Shown: positions 16,538 through 24,904, counted from the stretch's first letter. The stretch is DNA of 64,000 bases from Sulfitobacter sp. OXR-159 (GCF_034377145.1 NZ_CP139707.1:2740501-2804500), one strand, 5' to 3'. The notes: generated by a model not told the origin, from the letters alone. Numbers and translations: made by a program.

Positions 16538-17304
16538 CCACCGCTTTTGCGCGCCCCTCTATCTTGATGTTGGGCGCGGCCCTTGCCCTGTCCGCCTGCG
16601 ATACCGCCGATCACTTCGACCGCAATCCGCAGCCTTCGCCGATCGTGGTGGATGGCCAAACCATCCCTGAAGTGGCCCGCGTACAGGTGCCGATGCCCGC
16701 CGTGGCAATGGAGCCGCCGCGCCGTGGCAGCGCCAAGGCCTCACTCTTTTCGGCCCGCAGCCAACCGCTGTTTTCCGATCAACGTGCCGATGACATCGGC
16801 GATATCGTCACGGTCGTGATCTCCATCGACGACCGGGCGCAACTGCGCAATTCGACAGACCGGGAGCGCGAGGGGGCAAGCTCAGTCGGATTCCCGACAT
16901 TCTTTGGTTATGGCGCGAAAATTGCCGCAATTCTGCCCGGAATCAGCGCCTCCGATCTACCAAGCGGCGACATTGTCGAGGTCGGCTCGGCTTCTGAGGC
17001 AAGCGGTTCTGGTGCCATCACGCGCAACGAGAGGATCGAGTTGAAGGTCGCTGCGCTGGTCATCGACAAGCTGCCCAACGGCGCACTCGTGGTCGCGGGA
17101 CGTCAAGAAATATTGGTTAATCAAGAGCTGCGGGAGCTGCGCATGGCCGGGATAGTGCGCCCTGCCGACATCCGGGATGACAACACCATCTCTTATGACA
17201 AGATCGCCGAAGCCCGCATCGCCTATGGGGGCCGGGGCACGCTTTCGCGCGCCCAAGAGCGGAGTTACGGCGAAGATGCGATGGATGTGATCCTGCCCTA
17301 TTAA
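16534..17304 (+). CDS. flgH: FlgH, flagellar L-ring lipoprotein
   Basis: A 256-residue L-ring protein of the outer membrane. The lipobox LSAC places the acylated cysteine at residue 22. Family segments include SLFSARSQPLFSDQRADDIGDIVTVVI, then NGALVVAGRQEILVNQELRELRMAGIVRPADI, and the end YGGRGTLSRAQE. The start overlaps flgA in an ATGA junction. Its partner FlgI is encoded in the opposite-strand hook operon. Confidence 0.96.
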   Translation: MTTAFARPSILMLGAALALSACDTADHFDRNPQPSPIVVDGQTIPEVARVQVPMPAVAMEPPRRGSAKASLFSARSQPLFSDQRADDIGDIVTVVISIDDRAQLRNSTDREREGASSVGFPTFFGYGAKIAAILPGISASDLPSGDIVEVGSASEASGSGAITRNERIELKVAALVIDKLPNGALVVAGRQEILVNQELRELRMAGIVRPADIRDDNTISYDKIAEARIAYGGRGTLSRAQERSYGEDAMDVILPY

Positions 17305-17384
17305 TTCGCGACTTGGTCACAAAGTGAGACCATTGCCGTCGCAATCGACCGTTAAACCTGACGAAAGCTCAGGAAAGGTCGAAC

Positions 17385-17954
17385 ATGAAAAAGGCAGCAA
17401 TCGCATTCGTAGCACTCCCCCTGCTTTGCATGGGTGCAGGCTATGGCGCCGGTCTGGCCCTTGCCCCTGCCCCAGCCGAAGCGGCGGGAACAGAGATCGA
17501 TGAAAACGCCCCCCATGGCGCGGATGAGGCGGCAAAAGACGCAGCCCATACCCCCGAGAAAGATGCCCATGGCGAGGCATCCGCCAAGGATGAGGCCCAA
17601 GCGCCGATGGACAGCTATGAACTGGCCAAGGACCGCACCGTGGTGCGGCTTGGTCAGATGACGATCCCGGTGGAGAAGACCAACAGCGTCTCTTATATCG
17701 TGGCGGATTTCGCGCTGAAGATGGGAACGCTGGAATTGGCCGAACGCTACCGCCGGGTCGAAGATGCGACGCGGATGCGCGATTCCCTTTTGCAGGCGAT
17801 GAACCTCGCCGCCGAAAGCGCCGTGCTGCGCGGGGTGGCGATTGACAGCGAAGCCCTCTCGCGGCTGCTGCGCGATCTGATCAGCAAAGAGCATAAGGGC
17901 GTCGACGATGTGATGTTCGTATCGCTCTACAAACAGGATGTGGCGCGGCTCTGA
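17385..17954 (+). CDS. FliL-like basal-body protein
   Basis: A 189-residue protein with one N-terminal membrane helix (FVALPLLCMGAGYGAGLAL). An Ala/Asp/Glu/His-rich linker spans about residues 30-75. A C-terminal periplasmic domain then contains RTVVRLGQMTIPVEK and DVMFVSLYKQDVARL. The layout matches FliL, which surrounds and supports the stator at the basal body. Core conservation is modest, hence the hedge. The AGGAAAGG ribosome-binding site is strong, and the 80-base gap after flgH may carry its own promoter. It converges on flgD. Confidence 0.65.
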   Translation: MKKAAIAFVALPLLCMGAGYGAGLALAPAPAEAAGTEIDENAPHGADEAAKDAAHTPEKDAHGEASAKDEAQAPMDSYELAKDRTVVRLGQMTIPVEKTNSVSYIVADFALKMGTLELAERYRRVEDATRMRDSLLQAMNLAAESAVLRGVAIDSEALSRLLRDLISKEHKGVDDVMFVSLYKQDVARL

Positions 17955-17973
17955 CCCGCACCGCGCCGAAGGT

Positions 17974-18642
17974 TTACAGAACCGAACGCACCACGTTCGA
18001 CAGCACGGATTCCCCGTTATCTAACTCCAACTCCGGCCCTAGGGCGGTGAAGTTCACCCGCGTCACCTCGGACCGGGTCAACGGGGTCACGCCTACGTCA
18101 TTGCCAGCGGCATCCGTCGCCGTGATCTCAACCCGGAAAGTATCGGGCGGCACCGGCAGGCCCACTGAATCGAGGCGGTTCCAATCCACGTCGATCACCT
18201 CTCCCTCTGCTGTGGAGGGGCCGGGCATCTCGCGGATCAGGCTGCCGTCTTGGGAATAGATGCGGACAGTCACATCCTCCGCCCCGGCATTGAGTTGATA
18301 GCTCAGCGGGAATTCATCTTCGGTCATGCGCACTTGGGTCGAGGGGACAAGCACGTCGCGCCCGATCAATTGCAGGTCCGACATCGCGCCGACGGTGGAA
18401 AGCATCGTGCTGATCTGCTCAAGGCTCGCGTTGGTCGCGATGCTTTGCTCGACTTGAGTCAATTGCGCCAATTGCGAAACGAACTGCGTCGAATCCACCG
18501 GGTTTAGCGGGTCTTGGTTCGAAATCTGCGCCGTCAGCAGAGTGAGAAAGCTGTTGTAGCTCTCCTGAAGCTCAGCCGAAGAGGTCGCCGCCGCCGAGGT
18601 GTTGGCGGTGCTCAGGGTGCTTGCTGTGGTCGCGTCAATCAT
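17974..18642 (-). CDS. flgD: FlgD, hook-capping protein
   Basis: A 222-residue hook-cap scaffold. The diagnostic N-terminal segment is YNSFLTLLTAQISNQDPLNPVDSTQFVSQLAQLTQVEQ. The C-terminal half holds the FlgD Ig-like and Tudor-like region, with VRIYSQDGSLIREMPGPSTAEGEVIDVDWNRLDSVG. It follows fliK at 11 bases on the same strand, a typical fliK-flgD pair. Confidence 0.95.
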   Translation of the reverse strand: MIDATTASTLSTANTSAAATSSAELQESYNSFLTLLTAQISNQDPLNPVDSTQFVSQLAQLTQVEQSIATNASLEQISTMLSTVGAMSDLQLIGRDVLVPSTQVRMTEDEFPLSYQLNAGAEDVTVRIYSQDGSLIREMPGPSTAEGEVIDVDWNRLDSVGLPVPPDTFRVEITATDAAGNDVGVTPLTRSEVTRVNFTALGPELELDNGESVLSNVVRSVL

Positions 18643-18653
18643 GGTCTCGCCTT

Positions 18654-19997
18654 TCAGGTGAGGATATCCAACTGCCCGGCGCTCAAGTTTGAGCTGGGGG
18701 GTTGCGGCAAGGGCTGGGCGTCACTGCCCGGCGCGTCATTGGCCTGCGCTGCTTTCTGGGTGAACTCTGGCCCCTGCTGCTGCCCGCCGTTGCGGCCCCG
18801 GTCGTCGAAGGTCTGGAAATCAAGGTCGGCGTTATCGGCGCTGATGCCGCGCGACTGCAGCGCATCCAGCAGTTGTTCGCGGTCTTGCCGCAACATGTTC
18901 AGCACCGAGGCGCTTTCGGTGGTCATGGCGATCTGCATCCGGCCCGTCTCGCTGCGCACGACTTCGATCTCGATCTCGCCCATGCCGTAGGGCGAGAGCG
19001 AGAAGCGCAGCTTGTTGTCGGCAGTGTCGAGGCCGCGGATCTGCTGGCTGACATGCTGGCGCAGTTGCTCATCTGGCGCGGCGGCGGGGTTCGGCGCGGG
19101 CGCGGGTGTCGGCTGCGGCGGGCTGAGGCGAAGCCCCTCACTCTGCGGGGCTTGCGGTGCGGTCAAAGCGGCGACTTCGCGCAGCGCGGCCTCGGCTGCC
19201 GGGGCGCTCGTGCCGGGCTGGGGCGCCTTGGCGACATCGACAGCGGCGCTGAACCGGTCGGTGGCGGCGGTGATGCGGGGGTCTGCGGCTTCTGCGCTCA
19301 AGTCCACCTGCGCGGCGGGAACTGTACTGGCCTCGCCAGCCGCAACGGGCGCGGCGACCATTTCTGCAGTCGAAGCGGGCGCCAATCGCAGGACCGGCGT
19401 GTCGCCCGAGGTTACCGGCTTGGCGGTGACTTGACCAACGATCCCATCGATTTGCAAAGCCGGCGCTGCCCCTTCGGACATCCCTAAGGCCTGCCCCTTA
19501 ACGATGGCGATCCGCCCGACGACCGGCACCACCGCCGACGCGATGCTAAGCTGGCTGGCCGGCGTCGGGATGCGCATGGCACGGCCAAGTTTTTCTTCCA
19601 GCGCGGCCTCAAGGCTGGGGTCGTCAAACTGGGCCACCGCTTCCAACGCGCCGACGCTGTCGGGCGGCGCCGCGCCCAAGGCTTCGGCAAATGCGGCGAG
19701 TGCGGCCTTTGGGGTGACCGGGTTGTTGGTCTCCTCCAGCCCCGCGATGGTGCGATCCATCAAGGCCATCAGCCCCTCTGCCGTCTCAAGGTCGATCCCC
19801 TCGGGCAGCGCATCCTCGGCGGTGTCAGTTTCCGGCAAGGGGGTTTGCATGGCCTGAACTTGCGGCTCTGGCGTGGCCTCTTGGCCCGCCATGCCCTGCA
19901 TCAACGTGGCAAAGCCTTCGACCGCCCCTTTTTGGGGCGGCTGCCCGAGACCTGCGGCTGTCTGCACCGCAGGTGCTGCCTGAAGCTGAGCAATCAT
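18654..19997 (-). CDS. fliK: FliK, hook-length control protein
   Basis: A 447-residue Ala/Pro/Gln-rich protein with a long disordered N-terminal and middle region that serves as the molecular ruler. The conserved C-terminal Flg_hook domain lies at about residues 325-420, with LRFSLSPYGMGEIEIEVVRSETGRMQIAMTTESASVLNMLRQDREQLLDALQSRG. It switches export from hook to filament substrates. It lies just upstream of flgD on the same strand. Confidence 0.92.
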   Translation of the reverse strand: MIAQLQAAPAVQTAAGLGQPPQKGAVEGFATLMQGMAGQEATPEPQVQAMQTPLPETDTAEDALPEGIDLETAEGLMALMDRTIAGLEETNNPVTPKAALAAFAEALGAAPPDSVGALEAVAQFDDPSLEAALEEKLGRAMRIPTPASQLSIASAVVPVVGRIAIVKGQALGMSEGAAPALQIDGIVGQVTAKPVTSGDTPVLRLAPASTAEMVAAPVAAGEASTVPAAQVDLSAEAADPRITAATDRFSAAVDVAKAPQPGTSAPAAEAALREVAALTAPQAPQSEGLRLSPPQPTPAPAPNPAAAPDEQLRQHVSQQIRGLDTADNKLRFSLSPYGMGEIEIEVVRSETGRMQIAMTTESASVLNMLRQDREQLLDALQSRGISADNADLDFQTFDDRGRNGGQQQGPEFTQKAAQANDAPGSDAQPLPQPPSSNLSAGQLDILT

Positions 19998-20050
19998 TTC
20001 ACGTCCTCCAACTTGGGCCTCCGCATGGGAATCCGAAGGCCCTTTTGGGA

Positions 20051-20731
20051 TCAGGAGATCCGCACGTTTCCGCGCTGATCTTCGAAGGCGCGGCGCGCGC
20101 TGCGGCCTTCAACAAGGGCTTTCAACCGCAAAGTCCACTGATTGAGGGTCACGGGTGTCTCCGTACCGGTCAGGGCCCGCAGCGAAATCTGGGCGCTCTC
20201 GGCGGGCTGTGCTGCAAAGACCGAATGACTGTCAACCGGACGGCCCCAGTACTGCCCCAGAACCGCGCTCAGCCCCATGCGGAAGGCCGCAGGCTCAAGC
20301 CCCAGCTTGAGCAGCTCGTCCGCCTCTGCCGCGTGATGATATGCCTGACCCAATGCATGCAGAACGCTGTCTTCGTCCATCATCGGGAACAGTCCGCGCC
20401 CGATGATCCCGATCAAGACTTCGCCCACCAGCGCACCGGCGGCTTGGGAGATATTTGTGAAATTGTCGCTTTTGCGAATTACGACGAGCGAGCCATAAGG
20501 CACATCGGCGTCGAGTTCTTCGGCAAGGATATCGCCAAGGCAGATGCCCGGGATCGGTTCGATGCAATCTGGCATTGCCACCGGGTGACCGGCCCAATCT
20601 TGCATCTCGAAGACCGAAGCTTGAACCGGAATCAGCGCCCGGATCAGCATGTTGAAATGACGGCCATCGGCCGATGAGTCCATGTGGCAGGCACCCTTCC
20701 AGATGCCACCTATAAGTGAGTTTACCTGCAT
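20051..20731 (-). CDS. Unknown protein upstream of fliK
   Basis: A protein of about 226 residues that I do not recognise. The chosen start (MQVNSLIGG) follows a GAGGCGGA ribosome-binding site; an in-frame extension to 20851 is basic and less likely. It has no signal peptide or clear membrane helix. The middle is compact and mixed alpha/beta (ICLGDILAEELDADVPYGSLVVIRKSD, then GALVGEVLIGIIGRGLFPMMDEDSVLHALGQAYHH). The end resembles a helical scaffold. It is 53 bases upstream of fliK on the same strand and may share its transcript. Confidence 0.55.
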   Translation of the reverse strand: MQVNSLIGGIWKGACHMDSSADGRHFNMLIRALIPVQASVFEMQDWAGHPVAMPDCIEPIPGICLGDILAEELDADVPYGSLVVIRKSDNFTNISQAAGALVGEVLIGIIGRGLFPMMDEDSVLHALGQAYHHAAEADELLKLGLEPAAFRMGLSAVLGQYWGRPVDSHSVFAAQPAESAQISLRALTGTETPVTLNQWTLRLKALVEGRSARRAFEDQRGNVRIS

Positions 20732-20957
20732 TTCCGCCTCGTTCAGGACGTTCTGTCCATGGTTTATCCGGGCGTTTTTTAAAAGTTTTTTAGGTGCCCG
20801 GTGCTCGTTTATTGCTTTAGGTCTAGATCGCAAGACCTTGACCGTCAACAATTTTTCAAGACCGGATATTATTTTTGGGAATCAGCGGCAGGGATGTCGC
20901 ACTTTTGCCGAGGCTTGAATTACGCACAACCGGGCCGATAGAGCCTTGAAAAAAGGG
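20732..20957 (-). promoter_or_regulatory. Gap between motB and the unknown gene
   Basis: A 226-base AT-rich gap. It probably carries the promoter of the unknown-fliK-flgD run, including TTTTTTAAAAG-type tracts near 20775-20792. Just past the motB stop there is a weak AGCC/GGCT stem with a T-rich loop on the coding strand (20942-20959). No shared flagellar element was found here. Confidence 0.3.
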
Positions 20958-21887
20958 CTACTCGGCCTGGTACACCAAGCGAATCGAGATGCGGCGATTT
21001 TCCGAAGCCAAGGGATCGATTGTGTTGATCGGTTGTGTGTCGGCCACACCGGAAACCCGCATGAAGCGCGCGCCAGCGATGCCTGCGGCCATCAACGTGC
21101 GACGCGTGGCGTTGGCACGATCCGCCGACAATTCCCAGTTTGTGTAGCCGTTGTTCGCGCCAAAGGCGGCGGCATCGGTATGGCCCACGATCTCAACCGG
21201 CTGGTTCTGATCGGCGATCACATCACCGATGGCCAGCAGCAATTCACGGGTCTTGGGCGTCACATCAGCACTGCCCCGTGCAAAGAGCGACCGTTCGTCC
21301 TGATCCAGCACCTGAACCGTCAGCGCCCCGTTCGATTTCTCCAACCGGACATTGCGCGCCAGATCATTCAGCGTGCTGTCCGAGGTGATCCGCTCGGCGA
21401 TATCTTCGGCCATGCGGTCGATCTCGGACTGGCGGCGCTCGGATTCCTCAATCGCGGCCAATGTGGCGGGATCGGCGGCTGCTGCGGGCTCGGGCGCTTC
21501 GGCATATTCTACGACCACTGCCGCCGGTTTGTCGCGCAGGCGGCTGTCGAAAACCATCATCGGGTTGTCCCGGCCAAAGGTCGGCTTTTGCACATTGCCG
21601 GTGTTGTCGACCGCGCCGGTCATCACCCCGGCGGCCATCAGCGGACGCAGGTCCGCCGCCGCATCCGAGGAGGAGCCCCCATCCGACACCGTCGGCGTAA
21701 AGTAATTGGCCAGACCGCGCAGCTTTTCCTCATCCGAGGCGGCGAGGATCCACAGCAGCAGGAAAAACGCCATCATCGCGGTCATGAAGTCCGCATAGGC
21801 CACCTTCCAACCGCCGCCGTGGTGGGCATGGCCGCCCTCCGCGTCGTAGCGCTTGATGATGATCATCGCGTTCTTTTTGTCAGCCAT
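20958..21887 (-). CDS. motB: MotB, flagellar stator protein
   Basis: A 309-residue stator subunit. The N-terminal cytoplasmic segment leads into the membrane helix VAYADFMTAMMAFFLLLWIL, whose Asp33 is the expected proton-binding residue. The C-terminal OmpA-like domain, with EIVGHTDAAAFG and NWELSADRANATRRTLMAAGI, binds peptidoglycan. ATG 21887 follows a GGGAGG ribosome-binding site and is preferred over the adjacent GTG. Unusually, motB is separated from motA by mucR and another gene and lies on the opposite strand. Confidence 0.95.
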   Translation of the reverse strand: MADKKNAMIIIKRYDAEGGHAHHGGGWKVAYADFMTAMMAFFLLLWILAASDEEKLRGLANYFTPTVSDGGSSSDAAADLRPLMAAGVMTGAVDNTGNVQKPTFGRDNPMMVFDSRLRDKPAAVVVEYAEAPEPAAAADPATLAAIEESERRQSEIDRMAEDIAERITSDSTLNDLARNVRLEKSNGALTVQVLDQDERSLFARGSADVTPKTRELLLAIGDVIADQNQPVEIVGHTDAAAFGANNGYTNWELSADRANATRRTLMAAGIAGARFMRVSGVADTQPINTIDPLASENRRISIRLVYQAE

Positions 21888-21929
21888 CACACGGCCTCCC
21901 GACTACGCAAGATCGGGCCCGGGGCCAGA

Positions 21930-22397
21930 TCAGGAAAGCTCTGCGTTGTTGTCCGACTTGTCGCGGCTGTACTTGCCCAACCCGGCGCGTTTCGCGTATT
22001 CGGCCTTGCGCTTGGAATAGCTCGGTGCGACCAGCGGCGCGTCGGCGGGCAGGCTGAACATCACGCGGTATTCCGCTTCGGTCAGCCCATGTTCGGCCCC
22101 GAGGTGGCGCTTGAGCATTTTGAACCCCTTGCCGCAGCACAGGCAAAAGATCGTGTCATCGGTCATGGGCTGCTCACCCGGTGCGGCGGTCATGCCTTGG
22201 GCCTTGGGCGCGATGGGCGCGGCGGCGGCGGGGATGTTGGCCAATGCGGTGGCAGGGGCGTCAGCCGGGGTGGCACGCAGACGCTCGACCAAAGTCAAGA
22301 TATCGTCGATCGTCACGTCGCTCCGGCTGGCGAAACCCGAAACGATGGTCGCAATCGCGGTATCGCTTAGATTCTGCTTGGGGGGTACATTAGGCAT
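21930..22397 (-). CDS. MucR/Ros-family zinc-finger transcription regulator
   Basis: A 155-residue DNA-binding regulator of the alphaproteobacterial MucR/Ros family, which control exopolysaccharide, motility and virulence genes. The zinc-binding core is CLCCGKGFKMLKRHLGAEHGLTEAEYRVMF at about residues 84-115. An N-terminal oligomerisation-type helix (SGFASRSDVTIDDILTLVERLR) and an Ala/Pro linker precede it. The spacing between the two metal-site histidines is one residue longer than in many relatives. It lies 42 bases upstream of motB on the same strand. Confidence 0.9.
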   Translation of the reverse strand: MPNVPPKQNLSDTAIATIVSGFASRSDVTIDDILTLVERLRATPADAPATALANIPAAAAPIAPKAQGMTAAPGEQPMTDDTIFCLCCGKGFKMLKRHLGAEHGLTEAEYRVMFSLPADAPLVAPSYSKRKAEYAKRAGLGKYSRDKSDNNAELS

Positions 22398-22583
22398 GAA
22401 GCAACTTCCTTGTTAAGTTAATCTTGCCTTCTGCAAGGTTCGCGAAGCATTCAAGAAGCGCTTCGCAAGGGACGCAGCAAAGATAAATAATTCTTTGCCG
22501 TTTATTCTTATCACGATTCGAATTGTATTTGGAACCCGCGCAAGCATTGGCAAGCACTTTTCCGCCATATTGTGCAGAATGCA
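22398..22583 (-). promoter_or_regulatory. mucR upstream region
   Basis: A 186-base gap before mucR. It contains a stem-loop, GCGAAGC and GCTTCGC with an 11-base loop (22442-22466), and an AT-rich stretch with TTATTCTTA at 22502-22510, one mismatch from the shared 9-mer. MucR proteins often repress their own gene by binding AT-rich DNA, so this is a plausible autoregulatory site. Confidence 0.4.
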
Positions 22584-23684
22584 TCACGGCTCCATCTGCG
22601 CGACGGTTTTGAAAATCGCGCTCTTCGGGGCCGGATCAGGAACCACGTCATTCCCCGTCGTCTGCGCGATGATCGTGCTGAACAGACCGGTCACCCCCAG
22701 CCCTGCCACCGCGATCAGCGGGATATGCAGCGACTTCCACAGGCTCTTGCGCGGTGCGGGCGGCTGCGGTGCCAACGTCGCAGGGTCAAGCAACTCAGGC
22801 TCCGGTGCCGGAGGCACGTCAATCGGTGCGCCGAATTCGACAAAGATACCGCGGGGCATGACCGCGACCTTCACTTCGCGCCGCTCACAACTGTCGCTGA
22901 ACCCGGCGGGGAAAAGCTCGGCCGGGATGTCGATCACCATGTTATCCTTGGGCCGCCACTCCGCCGCGAGCGTGTCGCGGGGGATATAGACTGATGCAAA
23001 ATCGTCACGAAACGCAATGTCACGCACCAAGGTCGGCACCATGGGCAGCGGCTTTTCCGGGCTGGCCGCGATTCGCATCCGCCCTCCGGCGAGCCACATT
23101 TCAAGGCGCACATAGAAACACTCACCCGGCTGCACCTCGGCGGAGGGCATATAACCTTCGGGCGGGCCCGTGCGCAGCTTGCGGCGTTTGCGGGTGCCGA
23201 TGGGAAAGATCTTGTTGGTGCTGACGCGCTGGAACTGCTCCAATTCAGGGCGCTGGCGCATCAACTCGTCGAAATCCAAGCCCTCTTCGCGGGCGAAGTT
23301 GTAGTTGATCAGGTAATCCGCCGCAGTCTCTTCCAGCGTTTTGCTTTCCTGAATTGCCTTCAACAGCGCGTTTTCCTCAGAAAACAACAACCTGCGGCAG
23401 GGATGCCCCTCAACTTCGGGGCTGACGGCAAAGCTGCCCACGGGACGATCAAGGATATCCGCAACCCGGTCGAAAACCGCGTGCTCTTCGTCATTGTGAA
23501 AGACCACGAACTCACAAAGCCCACCCGCATCCATGCAAAGCAGCAGCCGCATCTCCTCGGGCCAGCCCTGCACGAGCACCGAAAGCTCAGAGGGGTCGAC
23601 GAAATAGGCGAAGGCGTCGGGCTCTTGCAGAGCGTCGACATCATTCCTCAACTCTTCTTTGACCGAAAAACCACTATTCATCAT
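22584..23684 (-). CDS. C-terminally anchored membrane protein divergent from motA, unknown function
   Basis: A 366-residue protein I cannot name. There is no signal peptide, and residues 1-310 should be cytoplasmic. A single membrane helix (IPLIAVAGLGVTGLFSTIIA) lies at about residues 320-340, followed by about 25 periplasmic residues. The N-terminal third is acidic; the middle has a beta-rich region (ECFYVRLEMWLAGGRMRIAA). This bitopic topology recalls the Rhodobacter sphaeroides Fla1 motor protein MotF, but no sequence relation was established. It shares a divergent promoter gap with motA. Confidence 0.6.
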   Translation of the reverse strand: MMNSGFSVKEELRNDVDALQEPDAFAYFVDPSELSVLVQGWPEEMRLLLCMDAGGLCEFVVFHNDEEHAVFDRVADILDRPVGSFAVSPEVEGHPCRRLLFSEENALLKAIQESKTLEETAADYLINYNFAREEGLDFDELMRQRPELEQFQRVSTNKIFPIGTRKRRKLRTGPPEGYMPSAEVQPGECFYVRLEMWLAGGRMRIAASPEKPLPMVPTLVRDIAFRDDFASVYIPRDTLAAEWRPKDNMVIDIPAELFPAGFSDSCERREVKVAVMPRGIFVEFGAPIDVPPAPEPELLDPATLAPQPPAPRKSLWKSLHIPLIAVAGLGVTGLFSTIIAQTTGNDVVPDPAPKSAIFKTVAQMEP

Positions 23685-23777
23685 AGAAACCCAAGTTCTT
23701 TCCTAGATAATACTTGTATAGACCCATTCGCTCAAGGATAAAGTAAGAATAGTTTCTTTTTGGAGGCGTGTGCAGCA
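23685..23777. promoter_or_regulatory. Divergent promoter gap, unknown membrane protein / motA
   Basis: A 93-base gap containing TAAGAATAG at 23744-23752, two mismatches from CAAGAATAA seen before flgE. A GGAGG ribosome-binding site at 23762-23766 serves motA at a somewhat long 11-base spacing. Both genes presumably start here. Confidence 0.4.
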
Positions 23778-24644
23778 ATGACACTCTTGCTTGGTCTTGT
23801 AATGGTCTTCGGTCTGGTCTTTGGCGGCTTCATGCTGTCGGGGGGCAATATGGACATCGTCCTGCACGCCCTTCCCTATGAAGGCATGATGATCGGCGGC
23901 GCCTCTCTCGGGGCCTTCGTGATCGCCAATTCCTTCTCGGTGGTGAAGTCATCGCTGGTCGGGGTGATGCGGGTGATCAAGGGGCCGCGTTGGAAGGCGG
24001 CGGATTACAACGATCTGCTAGCGCTGATGTTCGAACTGGCGCGTCTTTATAAGACCAAGGGCATCGTCGCGATGGACGAGCATATCGAAAACCCCGAGGC
24101 CAGCCCGATCTTTCAACGCTACCCCAAGCTGATGAAAGACCATTTTCTGACCGACCTCATCGCCGACAGCTTCCGCATGATGTCGATGCAATTCGACGAC
24201 CGTTTTCAAATGGAAGACGTGTTGAACCGCAAGATCAAGAAACACCACCATGAATCACTCGTCTCTGCCAGCGCGATCCAGAGCATGGCCGACGGGCTGC
24301 CCGCCATCGGCATCGTCGCGGCGGTGCTGGGGGTGATCAAAACCATGTCCTCAATCGACAAGCCGCCAGAGATCCTTGGCGCAATGATCGGCGGGGCCTT
24401 GGTGGGCACCTTCCTTGGGGTCTTCCTTGCCTACTGCATGGTACAGCCCATCGCGGGCCGGTTGGAGCAGATCGAAGAGGAAGACGGCGCGATATATACC
24501 GTGATCCGCGACGTGATCGTGGCCATCGTGGCGGGCCACCCGCCGAGCATCTGCATCGAGCTGGGCCGCGGCAATATTCCCACAACAAAGCAGCCGAACT
24601 TCTCCGCCGTGGAGGCCTCGCAGCGCGAACTGCCCGCGGTATGA
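23778..24644 (+). CDS. motA: MotA, flagellar stator protein
   Basis: A 288-residue MotA with four membrane helices. The first starts LLLGLVMVFGLVFGGFMLSGG. The conserved cytoplasmic loop contains RYPKLMKDHFLTDLIADSFRMM, and the last helices contain MADGLPAIGIVAAVLGVIKTM and GGALVGTFLGVFLAYCMVQPI. With MotB it forms the proton-driven stator. ATG 23778 is chosen over an upstream TTG. The end overlaps the next small gene by four bases. Confidence 0.96.
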   Translation: MTLLLGLVMVFGLVFGGFMLSGGNMDIVLHALPYEGMMIGGASLGAFVIANSFSVVKSSLVGVMRVIKGPRWKAADYNDLLALMFELARLYKTKGIVAMDEHIENPEASPIFQRYPKLMKDHFLTDLIADSFRMMSMQFDDRFQMEDVLNRKIKKHHHESLVSASAIQSMADGLPAIGIVAAVLGVIKTMSSIDKPPEILGAMIGGALVGTFLGVFLAYCMVQPIAGRLEQIEEEDGAIYTVIRDVIVAIVAGHPPSICIELGRGNIPTTKQPNFSAVEASQRELPAV

Positions 24645-24904
24645 TGCGCCCCCTGCCCCTAGCCCTGATTGCGCTCGCCGCGCTTCTTGCCGGGCCGGGA
24701 CTGGCCGCCAGCACGGACGACGAAAAAGACGCAGAAAAGGTCGACAAGGCCGCCGAAGCGGAAGCCCGCCTGCCCAATTCCATGCGTCGGCACGGGGTAA
24801 TCGGCCATGTTCCCCCGATGGTGGGGCTACCGCTGCTTGATCCTGAGGTGCTGGAGCGGATGCGCGAGCGGCTCATTGTCCTGTCGCAGGGCGCAAAGCC
24901 GTGA
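24641..24904 (+). CDS. Small secreted protein coupled to motA
   Basis: An 87-residue protein with a signal peptide (MRPLPLALIALAALLAGPGLAA), a charged Lys/Glu/Asp segment, and a C-terminal part with MVGLPLLDPEVLERMRERLIVL. It is predicted to be periplasmic. Its start overlaps the motA stop and its stop overlaps the start of the next gene, so all three are translationally coupled. No family was recognised; a stator-related role is inferred from coupling alone. Confidence 0.6.
   Translation: MMRPLPLALIALAALLAGPGLAASTDDEKDAEKVDKAAEAEARLPNSMRRHGVIGHVPPMVGLPLLDPEVLERMRERLIVLSQGAKP

Noticed and set aside
20946..22370. A 474-codon plus-strand frame over motB and mucR
   Set aside because: It is antisense to two certain genes and has no ribosome-binding site or domain.
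22584..23684. Naming the tail-anchored protein MotF
   Set aside because: Only topology agrees; no shared sequence motif could be shown from memory.
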